From Pantoea rwandensis (GTDB lineage Bacteria; Pseudomonadota; Gammaproteobacteria; Enterobacterales; Enterobacteriaceae), in the NCBI RefSeq assembly GCF_002095475.1, contig NZ_MLFR01000024.1, forward strand, positions 26,589 to 90,588: a stretch of 64,000 nt of DNA, read 5' to 3'. Position numbers and translations under genes: made by a program. Of this stretch, positions 8,321-17,397 are shown in pieces. Position 1 is the stretch's first letter. Each line of letters opens with the position of its first letter. Below the pieces are notes generated by a model. The model did no database searches, was not told the DNA's origin, and was given only the letters and a program-made list of their open reading frames with translations.

Positions 8321-9729
8321 AAAAGACCAAGATTGTTTGTACTATCGGTCCGAAAACCGAATCTGAAGAGATGCTGACTCAACTGCTGGAAGCGGGCATG
8401 AACGTCATGCGCCTGAACTTCTCTCACGGGGATTACGCCGAACATGGTCAGCGCATCACTAACATGCGTGCCGTCATGGAAAAAACCGGTCGTCAGGCCG
8501 CGATTCTGCTGGACACCAAAGGTCCTGAAATTCGCACCATGAAACTGGAAGGCGGCAACGATGTTTCACTGAAAGCCGGTCAGACTTTCACTTTCACCAC
8601 CGATCAATCAGTGATTGGTAACAGCGAACGTGTTGCTGTTACCTATGCAGGTTTCACCGAAGACCTGAAAATCGGCAACACCGTGTTGGTCGATGATGGC
8701 CTGATTGGTATGCAGGTTACTGAAGTGACTGAAAACACTGTCGTATGTAACGTACTGAACAACGGTGACCTGGGCGAAAACAAAGGTGTTAACCTGCCAG
8801 GTGTTTCTATCCAGCTGCCAGCACTGGCCGAAAAAGATAAACGCGACCTGATTTTCGGTTGTGAACAAGGCGTCGATTTCGTTGCGGCTTCGTTCATCCG
8901 CAAACGTTCTGATGTGCTGGAAATTCGTGAACACCTGAAAGCACATGGCGGTGAGCATATTCAGATCATCTCCAAAATCGAGAACCAGGAAGGCCTGAAT
9001 AACTTCGACGAAATCCTTGAAGCCTCTGACGGCATCATGGTTGCGCGCGGCGACTTGGGTGTTGAAATCCCGGTTGAAGAAGTGATCTTCGCGCAGAAGA
9101 TGATGATCAAGAAGTGTAATAAAGCGCGCAAAGTGGTGATTACCGCTACGCAGATGCTCGATTCAATGATCAAAAACCCGCGACCTACCCGTGCCGAAGC
9201 TGGCGATGTGGCGAACGCCATCCTGGACGGTACGGATGCAGTGATGCTGTCTGGTGAGAGTGCCAAGGGTAAATACCCACTTGAATCTGTCACCATCATG
9301 GCGACCATCTGTGAGCGCACCGACCGCGTGATGAAGTCACGTATCGATGAACTGCAAGACTCACGCAAATTGCGCATCACTGAAGCGGTGTGCCGCGGTG
9401 CAGTAGAGACCGCAGAAAAACTGGAAGCACCATTAATTGTTGTGGCGACCGAAGGCGGAAAGTCAGCGAAAGCCATTCGTAAGTACTTCCCGGATGCCAC
9501 CATTTTAGCGCTGACCACCAATGCGACCACCGCACGCCAGCTAATTCTGAGCAAAGGCGTTGAGACACGTCTGGTGACCGAAATTGCTTCTACGGATGAT
9601 TTCTACCGTATTGGTAAAGAAATGGCACTGGAAAGTGGCTATGCGCAGAAAGGCGACGTTGTGGTGATGGTATCGGGTGCATTGGTTCCAAGTGGCACGA
9701 CCAACACGGCATCTGTCCACCTAATCTGA
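8317..9729 (+). CDS. pykF: Pyruvate kinase I
   Basis: Converts phosphoenolpyruvate and ADP to pyruvate and ATP; this isozyme is activated by fructose 1,6-bisphosphate. The 470-residue protein has the length of E. coli PykF and its characteristic segments: MKKTKIVCTIGPKTESEEM at the start, RLNFSHG, LLDTKGPEIRT, and the catalytic-site region ISKIENQEG near residue 220. A perfect hairpin terminator follows. The gene opposes ppsA in this window, and both carry a Cra-type site. The ribosome-binding site is weak, which may relate to the overlapping upstream frame. Confidence 0.97.
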   Translation: MKKTKIVCTIGPKTESEEMLTQLLEAGMNVMRLNFSHGDYAEHGQRITNMRAVMEKTGRQAAILLDTKGPEIRTMKLEGGNDVSLKAGQTFTFTTDQSVIGNSERVAVTYAGFTEDLKIGNTVLVDDGLIGMQVTEVTENTVVCNVLNNGDLGENKGVNLPGVSIQLPALAEKDKRDLIFGCEQGVDFVAASFIRKRSDVLEIREHLKAHGGEHIQIISKIENQEGLNNFDEILEASDGIMVARGDLGVEIPVEEVIFAQKMMIKKCNKARKVVITATQMLDSMIKNPRPTRAEAGDVANAILDGTDAVMLSGESAKGKYPLESVTIMATICERTDRVMKSRIDELQDSRKLRITEAVCRGAVETAEKLEAPLIVVATEGGKSAKAIRKYFPDATILALTTNATTARQLILSKGVETRLVTEIASTDDFYRIGKEMALESGYAQKGDVVVMVSGALVPSGTTNTASVHLI

Positions 9730-9750
9730 TTTTTAGCTGAAGTTTTATTT

Positions 9751-9779
9751 AAAAGCGCCTTTTTTTGGCGCTTTTTTTA
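9751..9779 (+). terminator. Terminator after pykF
   Basis: AAAAGCGCC/GGCGCTTTT stem with a T-rich loop and trailing T run. The following 180 bases to the lpp promoter are AT-rich and hold no gene. Confidence 0.9.
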
Positions 9780-9959
9780 TTCCTGCGCTAATACAAAATC
9801 CAGAATTTTCCAATCGATAATAACTATTCAATATCCCGCACAATTAAGGTTAGTCCGATTAAATCTCTCTGTTTTAGCTAAATATTTTCATCATCTTCTG
9901 CGAAACGCTGTTTCTTTGAGCGAACGATCAAATTTAAGCATGTTCTCATCAAAAATTTA

Positions 9960-9988
9960 TTCTCAACTCAAAAAGCTTTGTGTAATAC
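9960..9988 (+). promoter_or_regulatory. lpp promoter
   Basis: TTCTCA and TAATAC separated by 17 bases, in a very AT-rich setting. From the -10 region through the leader (GCTACATGGAGATTAACTC) the sequence agrees closely with the very strong E. coli lpp promoter and leader as I recall them. Transcription should start near 9996. Confidence 0.85.
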
Positions 9989-10034
9989 TTGTAACGCTAC
10001 ATGGAGATTAACTCAATTCTAGAGGGTATTAATA

Positions 10035-10271
10035 ATGAATCGTACTAAACTGGTACTGGGCGCGGTAATTCTGGGTTCAACTCTGCTGGCTGGTTGCTCA
10101 AGCAACGCTAAAATTGACCAGCTGTCTTCAGACGTTCAGACTCTGAACGCTAAAGTTGACCAGCTGAGCAACGACGTGAACGCAATCCGTTCTGACGTTC
10201 AGGCTGCTAAAGATGACGCAGCTCGCGCTAACCAGCGTCTGGACAACCAGGCTCACTCTTACCGTAAGTAA
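10035..10271 (+). CDS. lpp: Braun lipoprotein (murein lipoprotein)
   Basis: Abundant outer-membrane lipoprotein that ties the outer membrane to peptidoglycan. The 78-residue precursor has a lipobox LLAGC with the lipidated cysteine at residue 21. An alanine- and leucine-rich trimeric coiled coil follows. The terminal YRK ends in the lysine that L,D-transpeptidases attach to diaminopimelate. GAGGGTATTAATA gives a strong ribosome-binding site. A terminator follows after a few bases. There is one copy in the window. Confidence 0.98.
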   Translation: MNRTKLVLGAVILGSTLLAGCSSNAKIDQLSSDVQTLNAKVDQLSNDVNAIRSDVQAAKDDAARANQRLDNQAHSYRK

Positions 10272-10285
10272 GAGTTCTGGTTTGA

Positions 10286-10316
10286 AAAATGGTGCCCATG
10301 TGGCACCATTTTTTTT
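10286..10316 (+). terminator. Terminator after lpp
   Basis: AAATGGTGCC/GGCACCATTT stem followed by a run of T; the A run on the other side could also serve ldtE, which converges on it. Confidence 0.9.
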
Positions 10317-10337
10317 GTCCTGAATTTGGCCCCTGAA

Positions 10338-11375
10338 TTAAGGTTTTGCGGCAGCTTCGCCCATTGCCTGGCTAATTGTCGCTTGTCCCACCTGTGCCCC
10401 ATTCTGCTGCGTTTGCAGCACGGCAGGTAACGTGGTCTCCTCATTAACCGGCTCGCCACTGCTGACCAGCACAGGCATCCCAGAACGACGCGCAATGACT
10501 TCTTTAATCAGTGCGGTGTCGCTTTTCTGACTATTGATGAACGCCTTCGATTTTGCCGTCAACGCAATCGGCATGGTCTGTGGATCGTCTTTATCATTTC
10601 GTGAAAGCGGCTGATGCACCTCTACGTAGCGTTTTCCATCCGGCTCCACTGCATATTTGATCGGCTCATTAATAATCTGTACTCGCGTTCCCTTGGGCAC
10701 GCTGTTGAACAGCGCTTCAATGTCATCGGGACGCAAACGTATGCAACCGGAACTGACGCGCATGCCAATACCGAAATCAGCGTTGGTGCCATGTATCAGA
10801 TACTGCCCGGTACCGCGCGCCAAACGCATGGCAAACAGCCCCATTGGGTTATCCGGACCTGCTGGCACCACGCCAGGCAAGGTAATGCCCTCTTTGGCAT
10901 ATCGTTTACGGATATTGACGGTGGGTGTCCAGGTAGGATTGGGGATCTTCTGGCTGATGCTGGTAACCATACTCGGTGTTGCGGCGCCTAATTGGCCTAT
11001 ACCGATCGGATACACCACCACGCGATTTTCACCTTTCGGATAGTAATACAGGCGCAGTTCCGCAAGGTTTATCACGATGCCCTCTCGCGGGGCATCCGGC
11101 AGCAGCATCTGCAACGGGACGGTTAACTGCGTACCGGCTTTAGGTAACCAAGGGTCCACACCTGGATTCGCCTCTAACATGCCCAGCATGCCAATCTTAT
11201 AGTGCGATGCAATGCTCTCTAAGGGCCGTTTGTCGTCTGGGACAGTGGTCAGGGTGTTCTCGCCAATTAAACGGCTGTTATCGGCTGGCAGGGGATATTC
11301 CGTAGCAAATGCAGGTGCAGAAAGCCCGAAGCAGGACAACAGCAATGCACCGGCTAAACGTAACGCTGGTTTCAT
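10338..11375 (-). CDS. ldtE: L,D-transpeptidase LdtE (YnhG)
   Basis: Periplasmic enzyme of the YkuD family, 345 residues. A signal peptide ends at AFA (about residue 25). A LysM-like segment follows (SIASHYKIGMLGMLEANPGV), and then the YkuD domain with catalytic HGT...SSGCIRL near residues 200-215. By position and family LdtE (with LdtD) forms 3-3 diaminopimelate cross-links in peptidoglycan rather than attaching Lpp, although it lies next to lpp. The start MKPALRLAG gives a proper signal peptide; the frame extends 13 codons further upstream. The gene has its own short space from sufE, which runs in the same direction. Confidence 0.93.
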   Translation of the reverse strand: MKPALRLAGALLLSCFGLSAPAFATEYPLPADNSRLIGENTLTTVPDDKRPLESIASHYKIGMLGMLEANPGVDPWLPKAGTQLTVPLQMLLPDAPREGIVINLAELRLYYYPKGENRVVVYPIGIGQLGAATPSMVTSISQKIPNPTWTPTVNIRKRYAKEGITLPGVVPAGPDNPMGLFAMRLARGTGQYLIHGTNADFGIGMRVSSGCIRLRPDDIEALFNSVPKGTRVQIINEPIKYAVEPDGKRYVEVHQPLSRNDKDDPQTMPIALTAKSKAFINSQKSDTALIKEVIARRSGMPVLVSSGEPVNEETTLPAVLQTQQNGAQVGQATISQAMGEAAAKP

Positions 11376-11436
11376 GCAATTTTCTCTTTGTCGGATGGAA
11401 CGGACCCCGGTCATGCCGGGGTCTGGAGAGTGTATC

Positions 11437-11853
11437 TTAGCTGAGGCTTTGAGCGTTATGACGGATCGCGCGAATCATCGCTTCCAATCCTTGCGAACGT
11501 GTCGGTGTGAGATGCTGGGTCAGCGCTAATTCGCCAAACCAGTGACCGACGTTCAGGTCGAGAATTTCTTGTGATTTCAGCCCTTGATACAGGCTAAACA
11601 CGACGGCAATCAAACCTTTAACAATAGCGGCATCACTGTCACCTTCAAAGGCGATGGAGCCATCCGCTTGCGGGGTCATCCTGATCCACACCTGGCTCTG
11701 GCAACCTGAAATCACATACTTTGGCTGCTGTAAGCTTTCAGAGGATTCTGGTAATTTCGCTCCGAGCTCAATGATGTAGAGGTACTTCTCTTCCCAGTTT
11801 GCGCAACGGTTAAAGTTGCGCACGAGTTTCTCTTTGTCTGGCAAATTCGCCAT
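11437..11853 (-). CDS. sufE: Cysteine desulfuration protein SufE
   Basis: Cytosolic sulfur acceptor of 138 residues. It takes persulfide from SufS on its single reactive cysteine and passes it to SufB. Cys51 is in SGCQSQVW, as in E. coli SufE. It is the last gene of the sufABCDSE operon, 20 bases after sufS. The operon builds iron-sulfur clusters under iron starvation and oxidative stress. Confidence 0.97.
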   Translation of the reverse strand: MANLPDKEKLVRNFNRCANWEEKYLYIIELGAKLPESSESLQQPKYVISGCQSQVWIRMTPQADGSIAFEGDSDAAIVKGLIAVVFSLYQGLKSQEILDLNVGHWFGELALTQHLTPTRSQGLEAMIRAIRHNAQSLS

Positions 11854-11873
11854 GGATTACTCCTGATATCTGC

Positions 11874-13097
11874 TCAACCACCCAGCAGACGATGAATACG
11901 GGTCAAACCTGCTGCCAAGCGATCGGCTTCTTCTTCACTGTTGTACAAAGCAAAAGAGGCACGACACATTGCTGGTACCGCATAGTGACGCATCAGCGGC
12001 ATCGCGCAATGATGGCCAGTGCGGATGGCAATCCCGTATTGATCAAGGAAACTGCCGACGTCAAACGCATGATGCTTGCCAAGGTTGAAGGCAACCACGC
12101 CGCTCCGCTGTTCAGGGCCGTAGACGATAAGATCGGGCACCGAGGCGAGCTTATCCAATGCGTAACGCATCAGCGCGCTTTCACGCTCATTAATCACGTC
12201 TAAACCAATTTCACTGATCCACGTCAGTGCCGCACCTAATCCAATAATACCGCCGGTGTTAGGTGTACCTGCTTCAAAACGCCATGGTGTGCTGTTCCAG
12301 GTGGTGCCAGTTGGTAGTACCACCTGATCGATCATCGAACCACCGCCTTCCCAAGGCGGCATGATTTCCTGCAGCGCCTTACGCGCATACAGCACACCAA
12401 TGCCGGTTGGGCCATAAATTTTATGGCCTGAGAAGGCGTAGAAATCGCAGTCAATGTCCTGCACATCCACTTGGTGATGCATCACGGCTTGTGCACCGTC
12501 CACCAACGTCACTACGCCCAAAGCTTTCGCTTGGGCGACAATCGCTTTCACCGGGTTGACCGTACCCAGCACGTTAGAGACGTGCGTCACCGCCAGCAAA
12601 CGCGTGCGGCTATCAATCAGTCCCGCCAGTTGCTCCAGCGCTAACTCACCTTGCTCATTGAGAGGCAAAACGCGAATTTCAGCGCCGGTACGCTGCGCCA
12701 CCATCTGCCACGGTACGATGTTGGCGTGATGCTCCATCTCCGTGATGATGATGTTATCGCCCGGCTGCAATTGGCTGCCGCCCCAGCTGTTAGCAACCAA
12801 ATTGATCGCTTCAGTGGTGCCTTTAACGAAGATGATCTCTTCAGGCGTTGCCGCATTGAGGAAGCGTGCAGCTTGCGTGCGCACATTTTCCATGTCGGTG
12901 GTGGCTTGAGCACTCAGCGAGTGGATACCACGATGCACGGCTGCGTAGCCGTGCTGGTAAAAATAACTTTCCGCATTGATAACCGCGAGCGGGCGCTGAG
13001 CGCTGGCCGCGCTATCAAGGTAGGCCAGCGGATGTCCGTTGACCTCACGTTTCAGAATCGGAAATTCCGCTCTGATTCGTTCGAGATCGAAAATCAT
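11874..13097 (-). CDS. sufS: Cysteine desulfurase SufS
   Basis: PLP-dependent enzyme that takes sulfur from L-cysteine, giving alanine and a protein persulfide. The 407 residues include the PLP lysine in FSGHKIYGPTG (about residue 226) and the catalytic cysteine in RTGHHCAMPLM (about residue 365). The N-terminus MIFDLERIRAEFP aligns with E. coli SufS. The ATG overlaps the sufD stop as ATGA, so translation of the two is probably coupled. Confidence 0.97.
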   Translation of the reverse strand: MIFDLERIRAEFPILKREVNGHPLAYLDSAASAQRPLAVINAESYFYQHGYAAVHRGIHSLSAQATTDMENVRTQAARFLNAATPEEIIFVKGTTEAINLVANSWGGSQLQPGDNIIITEMEHHANIVPWQMVAQRTGAEIRVLPLNEQGELALEQLAGLIDSRTRLLAVTHVSNVLGTVNPVKAIVAQAKALGVVTLVDGAQAVMHHQVDVQDIDCDFYAFSGHKIYGPTGIGVLYARKALQEIMPPWEGGGSMIDQVVLPTGTTWNSTPWRFEAGTPNTGGIIGLGAALTWISEIGLDVINERESALMRYALDKLASVPDLIVYGPEQRSGVVAFNLGKHHAFDVGSFLDQYGIAIRTGHHCAMPLMRHYAVPAMCRASFALYNSEEEADRLAAGLTRIHRLLGG

Positions 13098-14371
13098 GAC
13101 TCAACTCCGGGGAAACGCGCAGCAATGCGTTGCAATACTATCTGACGCAGTGACTCTTCTTCCAGCAGTTCGGTCAACTCCGCCGCGAACGCATGGATGA
13201 TCATCTGCTGCGCCGCTTCTTCGGTAATACCGCGCGAGCGCAGATAGAACATCTGCTCGTCGTCAATACGACCAATAGTGGCACCGTGGCTGCACTTCAC
13301 ATCATCAGCATAAATTTCCAGCTGTGGTTTGGTGTCCACTTCCGCCAGGCGACCGAGCAACAGGTTGTTGTTGGTCATCTGTCCGTCAGTTTTCAGTGCG
13401 TGCTTCGCCACTTTGATATGACCGTTGAAGATTGAACGGCCTTTGTCACGTGAGATAGTTTTATGCAGCTGACGGCTAAGGCAATGACCTTTATTGTGCT
13501 CCAGATAGCTACGGGTATCCGCCACTTCTGAATTGATCGGCAAGATCAGGCTGTTCAGTGCCAGCTCAGTATTTTCACCATTGAGCTGCACGCTGGTGTT
13601 GTGACGTGACAAGCCGGCACCCAGCAGGAAGCTGGTACTGCTGACCTGCGCATCACTACCAATCACAATGTCATTGTGCGCAAAGTGGTAACTGCTGCTC
13701 TCTTCAAAGGCCAGCTTGATGTGTTTCAGCTTGGCATTGTCTGCGACAGCAAATGTAAAACGCGCGCCGGTAAAGTGCGAGGCACCGTTCAGCGTCACAT
13801 AGTGCTCAATCACCTCGGCTTCAGCGCTTTGTTCCAGCTCTAAATGGTGACGATGATGCACGGTATTCAGCGCATCGGCTTTGCCACTGGTGATGTGCAG
13901 CAAATAGAGCGGTCGAGCCGCAGATTTGCCACGCGCCAAACGAATGGAGGTGACCTCTTCCGCCAGGCTCTCGGTCAGGTGCAGGAACACTTCCGGCTGC
14001 ACGGCCGCAGGCAAAGGACGGCGTTCAGCAGCACGGCTGTGCTGCACGTCAAACAGTTCAGTGTCGCGCGCGCTCAGCTCAGGCTGAAAACGGCCATCTA
14101 CAAACACTAACTGAATGGCGTCCAGCGGCAGCGCCAGTTCAGCGACCTGCTCAGCGGTAACTGCCTGCTCTTCTGGCAACACGAACTGATGGGCCAACAG
14201 ACCATCCAGCGCGGTGTACTTCCAGTTCTCATGCTTGCGCGTTGGCAAGCCGAGACGCATTAATTGCTGCCAGTGCTGCTGTGCCTGTAATGAGCGCGCG
14301 TCACCGCGCGACTCAAACAGGTGATGCCACTGTTGCAGGGCGTTATCACTCTTCGTCGGTAAGCCAGCCAT
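13094..14371 (-). CDS. sufD: Fe-S scaffold subunit SufD
   Basis: Partner of SufB in the SufBC2D scaffold on which iron-sulfur clusters are assembled. The 425-residue protein consists mainly of the SufB/SufD beta-helix domain, and its C-terminal part has the conserved KCSHGATIG motif with the functionally important His. The start MAGLPTKSDNALQQWHHLF matches the family; the open frame runs 26 codons further upstream inside sufC and is not used. The gene overlaps the end of sufC by 26 bases and the start of sufS by four. Confidence 0.96.
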   Translation of the reverse strand: MAGLPTKSDNALQQWHHLFESRGDARSLQAQQHWQQLMRLGLPTRKHENWKYTALDGLLAHQFVLPEEQAVTAEQVAELALPLDAIQLVFVDGRFQPELSARDTELFDVQHSRAAERRPLPAAVQPEVFLHLTESLAEEVTSIRLARGKSAARPLYLLHITSGKADALNTVHHRHHLELEQSAEAEVIEHYVTLNGASHFTGARFTFAVADNAKLKHIKLAFEESSSYHFAHNDIVIGSDAQVSSTSFLLGAGLSRHNTSVQLNGENTELALNSLILPINSEVADTRSYLEHNKGHCLSRQLHKTISRDKGRSIFNGHIKVAKHALKTDGQMTNNNLLLGRLAEVDTKPQLEIYADDVKCSHGATIGRIDDEQMFYLRSRGITEEAAQQMIIHAFAAELTELLEEESLRQIVLQRIAARFPGVES

Positions 14372-15092
14372 AGCCTTGCTCCTCCAGCTGTTTAACCAGC
14401 GAGAAATCGCCAGACTTAACGATTTTGCCCTGATACAGCACGTGCACATGGTCTGGCTTGATGTAATCCAGGATGCGCTGATAGTGCGTCACGATGATGA
14501 ATGAACGCTTACCGTCGCGCAGGCTGTTCACGCCTTCTGCCACGATTTTCAACGCATCGATGTCCAGACCGGAGTCGGTTTCATCAAGAATACACAGTTC
14601 AGGTTCCAGCGCCGCCATCTGCAAGATGTCGTTACGCTTCTTCTCACCACCCGAGAAGCCGACGTTGACTGAACGGGTCAGCAAATCTTCTGGCATCTTC
14701 AGCAGTTTAATTTTGTCTTCGATGAAGTCCTGGAAATCAAAACGATCCAGCTCATCCTGCTCACGGTATTTACGTACGGCGTTCACCGACGTCTGCAGGA
14801 AGAATTGATTACTCACACCAGGGATTTCGACTGGATACTGGAACGCCATGAAGATGCCTTCACCCGCGCGCTCTTCCGGCTCCAACTCCAACAGGTCTTT
14901 ACCTTTGAAGCTAACAGAACCGCCAGTGACTTCGTAATCTTCACGACCAGCCAGTGTTGCAGACAGGGTACTTTTACCTGAACCGTTAGGTCCCATGATG
15001 GCGTGAACTTCACCCGGTTTCACTTCAAGGTTCAGACCGCGCAAAATTTCTTTGTCTTCAACACTAACCTGTAAATCTTTAATGCTTAACAT
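14346..15092 (-). CDS. sufC: Fe-S assembly ATPase SufC
   Basis: Soluble ABC-type ATPase of 248 residues that drives conformational change in the SufBCD scaffold. It shows Walker A GPNGSGKST near residue 35, signature FSGGEKKRND near 150, and Walker B ending CILDETDSGLD near 175. No membrane segment is present, as expected. It lies 39 bases after sufB and overlaps sufD. Confidence 0.97.
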   Translation of the reverse strand: MLSIKDLQVSVEDKEILRGLNLEVKPGEVHAIMGPNGSGKSTLSATLAGREDYEVTGGSVSFKGKDLLELEPEERAGEGIFMAFQYPVEIPGVSNQFFLQTSVNAVRKYREQDELDRFDFQDFIEDKIKLLKMPEDLLTRSVNVGFSGGEKKRNDILQMAALEPELCILDETDSGLDIDALKIVAEGVNSLRDGKRSFIIVTHYQRILDYIKPDHVHVLYQGKIVKSGDFSLVKQLEEQGYGWLTDEE

Positions 15093-15131
15093 ATTCTTTC
15101 CTTCACATTGCTTCCGGCAACGCGTGTGGCA

Positions 15132-16625
15132 TCAGCCCACACTGTGCTCAAGGCTGATAGCCAACAGTTTTTGCGCTTCCACAGCAAATTCCAGTGGCAG
15201 CTCGGAGAAAACGTCTTTACAGAAGCCGTTGACGATCATTGAGATCGCATCTTCTTCGCTAATACCGCGCTGCAGACAGTAGAACATCTGGTCTTCACCA
15301 ATACGCGACGTCGTCGCTTCATGCTCCAACTGGGCAGTGTTGTTGCGCGTTTCCACATACGGGAAAGTGTGCGCACCGCAATCCGGGCCAATCAGCATTG
15401 AGTCACACTGGGTGAAGTTACGCGCGTTGGTGGCGGTAGGCATGATTTTCACCAAACCACGGTAGGTGTTTTCACTCTTACCGGCAGATATCCCTTTCGA
15501 GATAATGGTCGACTTGGTGTTTTTACCAATGTGGATCATTTTGGTGCCGGTATCCGCCTGCTGGCGACCGCTGGTCAGTGCAACCGAGTAGAACTCGCCT
15601 ACAGAGTAATCACCGCGCAGAATGCAGCTTGGATACTTCCAGGTGATCGCTGAACCGGTCTCAGACTGGGTCCAGGACATCTTGCTGTGGTCGCCTTCAC
15701 ACAGCGCACGCTTGGTCACGAAGTTGAGGATACCGCCCTCGCCTTCACCGCCTGGGAACCAGTTCTGAACGGTGGAGTACTTCACTTCAGCATTTTTATG
15801 GATGATAACTTCTACCACTGCGGCATGCAGCTGGTAGGTATCACGCACAGGCGCGGAGCAGCCTTCGATGTAGCTCACATAGCTGTCTTCATCGGCAATC
15901 AGAATGGTACGTTCAAACTGACCGGTTTTCGCGGCGTTAATACGGAAGTAAGTCGACAACTCCATTGGGCAACGCACGCCTTTCGGGATGTAAACGAACG
16001 TACCGTCTGAGGCCACCGCAGAGTTCAACGCAGCAAAGAAGTTGTCGTTGTGCGGAACCACCGTGCCGAGATACTTCTGCACCAGCTCTGGATGATCGTG
16101 AATGGCTTCACCGAATGAGCAGAAAATAATGCCCTGCTTCGCCAACTTGTCACGATAGGTAGTAGAAACGGAAACGGAGTCGAAAATGGCGTCAACTGCC
16201 ACTTCGCGACCTTCACGTACCGGAACGCCCAACTGGTTGAACGCGTCTTCCACTTCTTTGGTCAGGTAGTCACTGGAAGCAACGCTGCCAGAAGTCTGGG
16301 TTGCACCCGGCTCAGAGGCACAGCTGTCATCACAATTGCCGCAGGACGGCGCAGAGTAATAGCTGTAATCCTGATAATCGAGCTTGGTGTAGTTCGCTTT
16401 CAGCCAATGTGGTTCTTCCATCTCTAACCAGGCACGGAAGGCCTTGAGACGAAATTCCAACATCCACTCAGGTTCGTTACGTTTGGCCGAAATTGCGCGC
16501 ACGACATCTTCGTTGATGCCATGTGCCAATTCGTCGGTTTGCAACTGGGTAAAGAAACCTTCTTTGTAATTCAGGCTACCTTCCCACATTTGTACATCGT
16601 CAGATGCTTCGCTATGTCGTGACAT
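15132..16625 (-). CDS. sufB: Fe-S scaffold protein SufB
   Basis: Main scaffold of the Suf system, 497 residues against 495 in E. coli. The N-terminal region has the Cys-rich APSCGNCDDSCAS segment. The C-terminal part keeps the TQCDSM cysteine that corresponds to the essential Cys405 of E. coli. A second E. coli cysteine further on (in VECRNN) is Thr here (VETRNN); as I recall it is not essential. The protein receives persulfide sulfur from SufE and uses FADH2. The gene follows sufA after seven bases. Confidence 0.97.
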   Translation of the reverse strand: MSRHSEASDDVQMWEGSLNYKEGFFTQLQTDELAHGINEDVVRAISAKRNEPEWMLEFRLKAFRAWLEMEEPHWLKANYTKLDYQDYSYYSAPSCGNCDDSCASEPGATQTSGSVASSDYLTKEVEDAFNQLGVPVREGREVAVDAIFDSVSVSTTYRDKLAKQGIIFCSFGEAIHDHPELVQKYLGTVVPHNDNFFAALNSAVASDGTFVYIPKGVRCPMELSTYFRINAAKTGQFERTILIADEDSYVSYIEGCSAPVRDTYQLHAAVVEVIIHKNAEVKYSTVQNWFPGGEGEGGILNFVTKRALCEGDHSKMSWTQSETGSAITWKYPSCILRGDYSVGEFYSVALTSGRQQADTGTKMIHIGKNTKSTIISKGISAGKSENTYRGLVKIMPTATNARNFTQCDSMLIGPDCGAHTFPYVETRNNTAQLEHEATTSRIGEDQMFYCLQRGISEEDAISMIVNGFCKDVFSELPLEFAVEAQKLLAISLEHSVG

Positions 16626-16632
16626 ATTTCAC

Positions 16633-17007
16633 TTACTCGACGCCAAAGCTCTCACCGCACCCGCAGGCGTGCTGAGCTTTAGGGTTGTTGAATTTAAAAA
16701 TCTGGTTCAGGCCTTCACGGACATAATCCAGCTCGGTACCGTCAACAAACGGCATCGCCTGAAGTGGCACAAACAATTTTGCGCCGAATTGCTCAAACGT
16801 CAGGTCGTCATCGGCAGGCTCTTTCACCAGGTCCATAACGTACCCAAAACCGGCACAGCCGGACTGCTTCACACCCAGTTTCAGGCCTTTAACTTCAGGG
16901 TCCTGCTCGACCAGGCTAAGAATCTGTTTCGCTGCCGATTCGGTCAGCGTGAGCCCTTTCCAGACGAAATCTTCGGGTGAAAAAGAAGCTGCATTTACTG
17001 ATGACAT
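16633..17007 (-). CDS. sufA: A-type Fe-S carrier SufA
   Basis: First gene of the suf operon: an A-type carrier of 124 residues that takes clusters from SufBCD to target proteins. The three conserved cysteines are visible: Cys51 in SGCAGFG and Cys115 and Cys117 in HACGCGES. GAGGTAGC lies just before the ATG. The upstream space carries a promoter with a perfect 19-base dyad. Confidence 0.97.
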   Translation of the reverse strand: MSSVNAASFSPEDFVWKGLTLTESAAKQILSLVEQDPEVKGLKLGVKQSGCAGFGYVMDLVKEPADDDLTFEQFGAKLFVPLQAMPFVDGTELDYVREGLNQIFKFNNPKAQHACGCGESFGVE

Positions 17008-17049
17008 GTTGCTACCTCGTATGTCTGGGCCTTTTCAGGCTATCCCCCT

Positions 17050-17077
17050 ATGGTAGTGATATCGGATATCACTTCAA
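17050..17077 (-). promoter_or_regulatory. suf promoter with perfect 19-base dyad in the spacer
   Basis: On the minus strand TTGAAG and TACCAT are 16 bases apart, giving a start about 36 bases before sufA. The spacer is filled by AGTGATATC-N-GATATCACT (17055-17073), a perfect inverted repeat. Its core TGATATC-N-GATATCA keeps five of seven bases in each half of the Fur 7-1-7 motif, so a Fur operator is the likeliest reading. Binding there would block RNA polymerase. Confidence 0.5.
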
Positions 17078-17099
17078 CCTCTTGTTTTGCAGGGATAAT
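17074..17099 (-). promoter_or_regulatory. Possible type-2 IscR site upstream of suf
   Basis: The stretch reading AACCTCTTGTTTTGCAGGG on the plus strand matches much, but not all, of the type-2 IscR consensus as I recall it. It lies directly upstream of the -35 region, where IscR activates suf in E. coli. The match is weak and untested. Confidence 0.3.
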
Positions 17100-17361
17100 C
17101 ATCTCGTGCTGTTTTTTACTGTTGCTTTATTAAGCATAGTCCCTTCACACCAGCTTGTGGGCGGCAATCCCGTGCGCGCCTTGCCTGCGTAACCCGTTCA
17201 AATGCCGTAAAATTTAAAAATCCAACTTTACGTTATCACTCTGATTGATAGGTTACGCCTTTATCAAATGTAAAGAGATTGTTATTGCCGATTTTAGTAA
17301 CAGGCAAAGGAAATCAATAAAATTTCATTGCGGGAATTGCATTCCTGCCGTGGTTGAATAT

Positions 17362-17380
17362 GATAATGATTATCATTAAC
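17362..17380 (+). promoter_or_regulatory. Fur box before the small gene at 17398
   Basis: GATAATGATTATCATTAAC differs from the 19-base Fur consensus GATAATGATTATCATTATC at one position. It ends 17 bases before the start codon of the following gene and probably overlaps its -10 element. It is about 350 bases from sufA, too far to be the main suf operator. Confidence 0.85.
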
Positions 17381-17397
17381 CCATTAAAGGTAGCGAT

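Noticed and set aside
8961..9554. 197-codon open frame on the minus strand across pykF
   Set aside because: Antisense shadow of a highly conserved gene.
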